Origin: Treponema sp.
Lineage (GTDB): Bacteria > Spirochaetota > Spirochaetia > Treponematales > Breznakiellaceae
Assembly: GCA_031278755.1 (NCBI GenBank)
Contig: JAITJV010000257.1
Location: forward strand, 1 to 6,355
Direction of reading: 5' to 3'
Length of the DNA: 6,355 nt
Shown: positions 4,639 to 6,355 of the stretch, piece after piece
How the letters are laid out: every line of letters begins with the position of its first letter
Position numbering within the stretch: the first letter of the stretch is position 1
Program-made: the position numbers and the translations under genes
Notes under the pieces: model-generated
Told to the model about the DNA's origin: nothing
The model's database searches: none
The model's input: the letters and a program-made list of their open reading frames with translations, nothing else

Positions 4639-6109
4639 GGCTTTTCCGCCGCGCAGAGCCGTTTTTCTTCTCGCCGCCGCGCTCGCGGCTGTTTCAGCCG
4701 GCCTTTACGCCCAGGACATGCAAAGCGTTCCGGAAGAAAGGCTCGTCCACTACGAGGAACGTATTCTCTTTGAAGGATCCCGGGAACCTTCCGTTGCGGT
4801 GTTTTCAGGCGAAAGCGGGGACGGCGTTTTCGTCCTTGCTTTGGCCCGGGAACCCGGCGGCGGCGGCAGCTTCGCCCGGAAAACCGCGCTGGCCTTTATC
4901 GAACGCTTGAGCGCGGAGGATAAAAGGGACGTTTCAACAATGGTTCTATTCCTCGGCCCGGGAGATCTTGCCGCGATTGAGGGCGGACGAGCGTTTCCAT
5001 CCGGGCTTCATTCCGATCTTTTTCCCGGCGCCGAAAATACCGCGTTTGTACTTCTGGATATCGCCGAAGCGCCTTCGGGCCTTTCCGCGGAACACGGAAG
5101 CGGCGGGGCCGTCGCTTCCCTTTCCCTTTCGGCAGGCCTTTACGCCGGCTGCCGGGCGGCGGATATTCCCCTGTCCTTTTCCGTTCCCTATAACGAAACC
5201 TGGAAGCTGGGCTTCAGGGGCCGCGCCGCGTTTCCCGGGGAAGAAAAAATCAACATCATAAAAATCACCGGCCGCAAGGATCCCGGAAATTCCATTGACG
5301 CCGAAAAAACGGCGGAAATGCTCTTCCGTTGCGCGGAGCTTTCGGCGGATCTTTCAGGCGTGCCGGATTACCGCTATTCCGTTTTTCCCTTTTTTTCCCG
5401 CACCTTCTTTCTTTCCGAAACGATCATGGCGGCGATCTTTACCGCGGCCGCCGCTTTGTTTATCCTTGTTTTTCTTTGTAAAACCGTCCGCCGTCCTGTT
5501 TTACCGCGCGGTATATGGGCGCTCCCCCTTCTCTGCCTGCTGTTCTTTATTTCCCTTGAAATTTCGGGATTACCCGCGGGACTTTTTGCCGGAATCCCGG
5601 CGCAGGCCGCCGCGGCCGGAAAAATAACCATCGCCCTGGGGCTTTTTTTTCTTCTGTCCCCGCTCATCGAACGGCGGCTGCCGAATCAGGCGGATTTTTA
5701 CGGCGGGGCGTCTGCGGCGGTGTTCGCGGTCTGGGGGCTTGTATGTACTTTTTCGGATCTGATCTTTGCGCCTTTTTTTATCATAGGTTTCTGCTTCCTC
5801 CTTCCGGCTTGTTTTATACGGAAGGCGGTTCCTGTTTTGGCCTGCGCCTTCCTTGCCGCGGCCCGCGGCATACCGGTTCTGCTTTACGGGGAAGGCGGCC
5901 TCATAGCCCGCCGCGTGCTCCTTGACGGTCCGGCGGCGTCGCTTTCGCTGGCGCTGCTCATTATTCCCTTTGTTTTTATGGTAAAACGGGGCATAGCCCT
6001 TGCGCGGGCCAGGCCCTTACCGCCAGGAAAATTCAAGAACAAGGAGGCCGTCAAAGCAGAGGAGATCCCCCATGGGCATGGAGAAGGAGGCGGCGTTTCC
6101 GCCGTTTGA
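4634..6109 (+). CDS. Exported-domain membrane protein with about seven TM segments, family not recognised
   Basis: I do not recognise this 491-residue protein. Residues 1-26 look like a signal peptide (basic RR at 7-8, hydrophobic core 10-23, likely cleavage after LYA at 26). An exported domain of about 235 residues follows (27-260), mixed alpha/beta, with notable stretches GDGVFVLALA (62-71), AFVLLDIAE (137-145), EHGSGG (153-158) and VPYNETWKLGF (184-194). The C-terminal half holds about seven hydrophobic segments, near 264-283, 294-312, 328-345, 358-376, 378-396, 398-418 and 434-451. A basic cytoplasmic tail closes it. The layout of an exported globular domain followed by a multi-TM bundle recalls M28-peptidase-like membrane proteins, but I see no metal-binding HxD motif, so this is only a lead. 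The ATG is supported by the signal peptide; AAGGG ends 14 nt upstream, too far for a good Shine-Dalgarno. The last 31 codons overlap the convergent gene and use AAG and GAG unlike the rest. Confidence 0.85.
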   Translation: MKAFPPRRAVFLLAAALAAVSAGLYAQDMQSVPEERLVHYEERILFEGSREPSVAVFSGESGDGVFVLALAREPGGGGSFARKTALAFIERLSAEDKRDVSTMVLFLGPGDLAAIEGGRAFPSGLHSDLFPGAENTAFVLLDIAEAPSGLSAEHGSGGAVASLSLSAGLYAGCRAADIPLSFSVPYNETWKLGFRGRAAFPGEEKINIIKITGRKDPGNSIDAEKTAEMLFRCAELSADLSGVPDYRYSVFPFFSRTFFLSETIMAAIFTAAAALFILVFLCKTVRRPVLPRGIWALPLLCLLFFISLEISGLPAGLFAGIPAQAAAAGKITIALGLFFLLSPLIERRLPNQADFYGGASAAVFAVWGLVCTFSDLIFAPFFIIGFCFLLPACFIRKAVPVLACAFLAAARGIPVLLYGEGGLIARRVLLDGPAASLSLALLIIPFVFMVKRGIALARARPLPPGKFKNKEAVKAEEIPHGHGEGGGVSAV

Positions 6110-6355
6110 AAGGACGGCTCCGGGAACGCCGGCCGCGCCGCCTTCAAGGCCGACGGAAGCGCCGGGGCCTTTGAGGCTCAATACGGCGGAATAAGCTCCA
6201 AAAACGGTCCTGACAAAAGAAAGGTATTCCGCCCCGCCGCCCGGTTCTCCCCGGCGGAGAATCATTGAAAGAACGTGAACGCCGTTTTCCTCTTTGTAGG
6301 ATACGTTTTCGCCCATGGCGTCGAAGTAAAGAACAAGGGGTTCAATACCGTCGAA
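6017..6355 (-). CDS. C-terminal part of an unrecognised protein, 5' end beyond window
   Basis: The minus-strand frame is open from the right edge to a TAA at 6017-6019, giving 112 residues of the C-terminal end. An internal ATG at 6316 exists, but the 13 codons before it (FDGIEPLVLYFDA) look coding, so the gene very probably continues outside. I do not recognise the family. The sequence is rich in Gly and short beta-type stretches (VLSMIL, SAVLSLKG, ASFSMP, LLVLEFSW) and has no clear membrane segment or signal in the visible part. Codon choice (GGC, GCC, CTT, TTT, GAA) matches the well-identified genes here, supporting real coding. It overlaps the end of the plus-strand membrane protein gene by 93 bp, tail to tail. 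No terminator is visible between them. Confidence 0.7.
   Translation of the reverse strand, partial: FDGIEPLVLYFDAMGENVSYKEENGVHVLSMILRRGEPGGGAEYLSFVRTVFGAYSAVLSLKGPGASVGLEGGAAGVPGAVLSNGGNAASFSMPMGDLLCFDGLLVLEFSWR

Noticed and set aside
4634..6109. Assignment of the membrane protein as an M28 peptidase
   Set aside because: The overall layout is reminiscent, but no HxD, DN or EE metal-ligand motifs were found in the exported domain.

Overview
The window looks like a piece of a GC-rich spirochaete chromosome, most likely a treponeme of the termite-gut or free-living kind. This is inferred from gene style, not from a marker gene. The pointers are a relaxed spirochaete-type lipobox, an atypical LigA, a divergent TrmB, and two conserved-looking but unrecognised surface or membrane proteins. 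No rRNA, tRNA, CRISPR array, transposase or phage gene is visible.

Left two-thirds (1-4406, all minus strand): a tightly packed four-gene operon. Read in transcription order (right to left) it is a short lipoprotein (4406-3759), the tRNA (guanine-N7)-methyltransferase TrmB (3762-3085), the NAD-dependent DNA ligase LigA (3074-1113), and a family 20 glycoside hydrolase (beta-N-acetylhexosaminidase type) that starts at 1116 and runs off the left edge. The junctions are a 4-bp GTGA overlap, a 10-nt gap with a Shine-Dalgarno overlapping the trmB stop, and a 4-bp ATGA overlap. Translational coupling is therefore likely throughout. The functions (surface lipoprotein, tRNA modification, DNA joining, amino-sugar hydrolysis) do not form one obvious pathway.

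Middle (4407-4633): a 227-nt divergent intergenic region rich in inverted repeats. It holds three related elements built on TYCAAAA / TTTTGRAACA arms around CCGG. Two of them form a 34-nt direct repeat (29/34 identical). Several other AACCGG/CCGGTT hairpins lie among them. Candidate sigma70-type promoters for both directions overlap at 4587-4627. The rightward one would start transcription at or next to the ATG of the next gene.

Right third (4634-6355): on the plus strand, a 491-residue protein with a signal peptide, an exported domain of about 235 residues and about seven membrane segments, family not recognised. Its 3' end overlaps by 93 bp, tail to tail, the end of a minus-strand gene that enters from the right edge (6355-6017) and is also unrecognised.

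The points most worth following are the intergenic repeat cluster, the possibly leaderless membrane-protein gene, the altered residues of LigA, and the unidentified exported-domain/7-TM protein.
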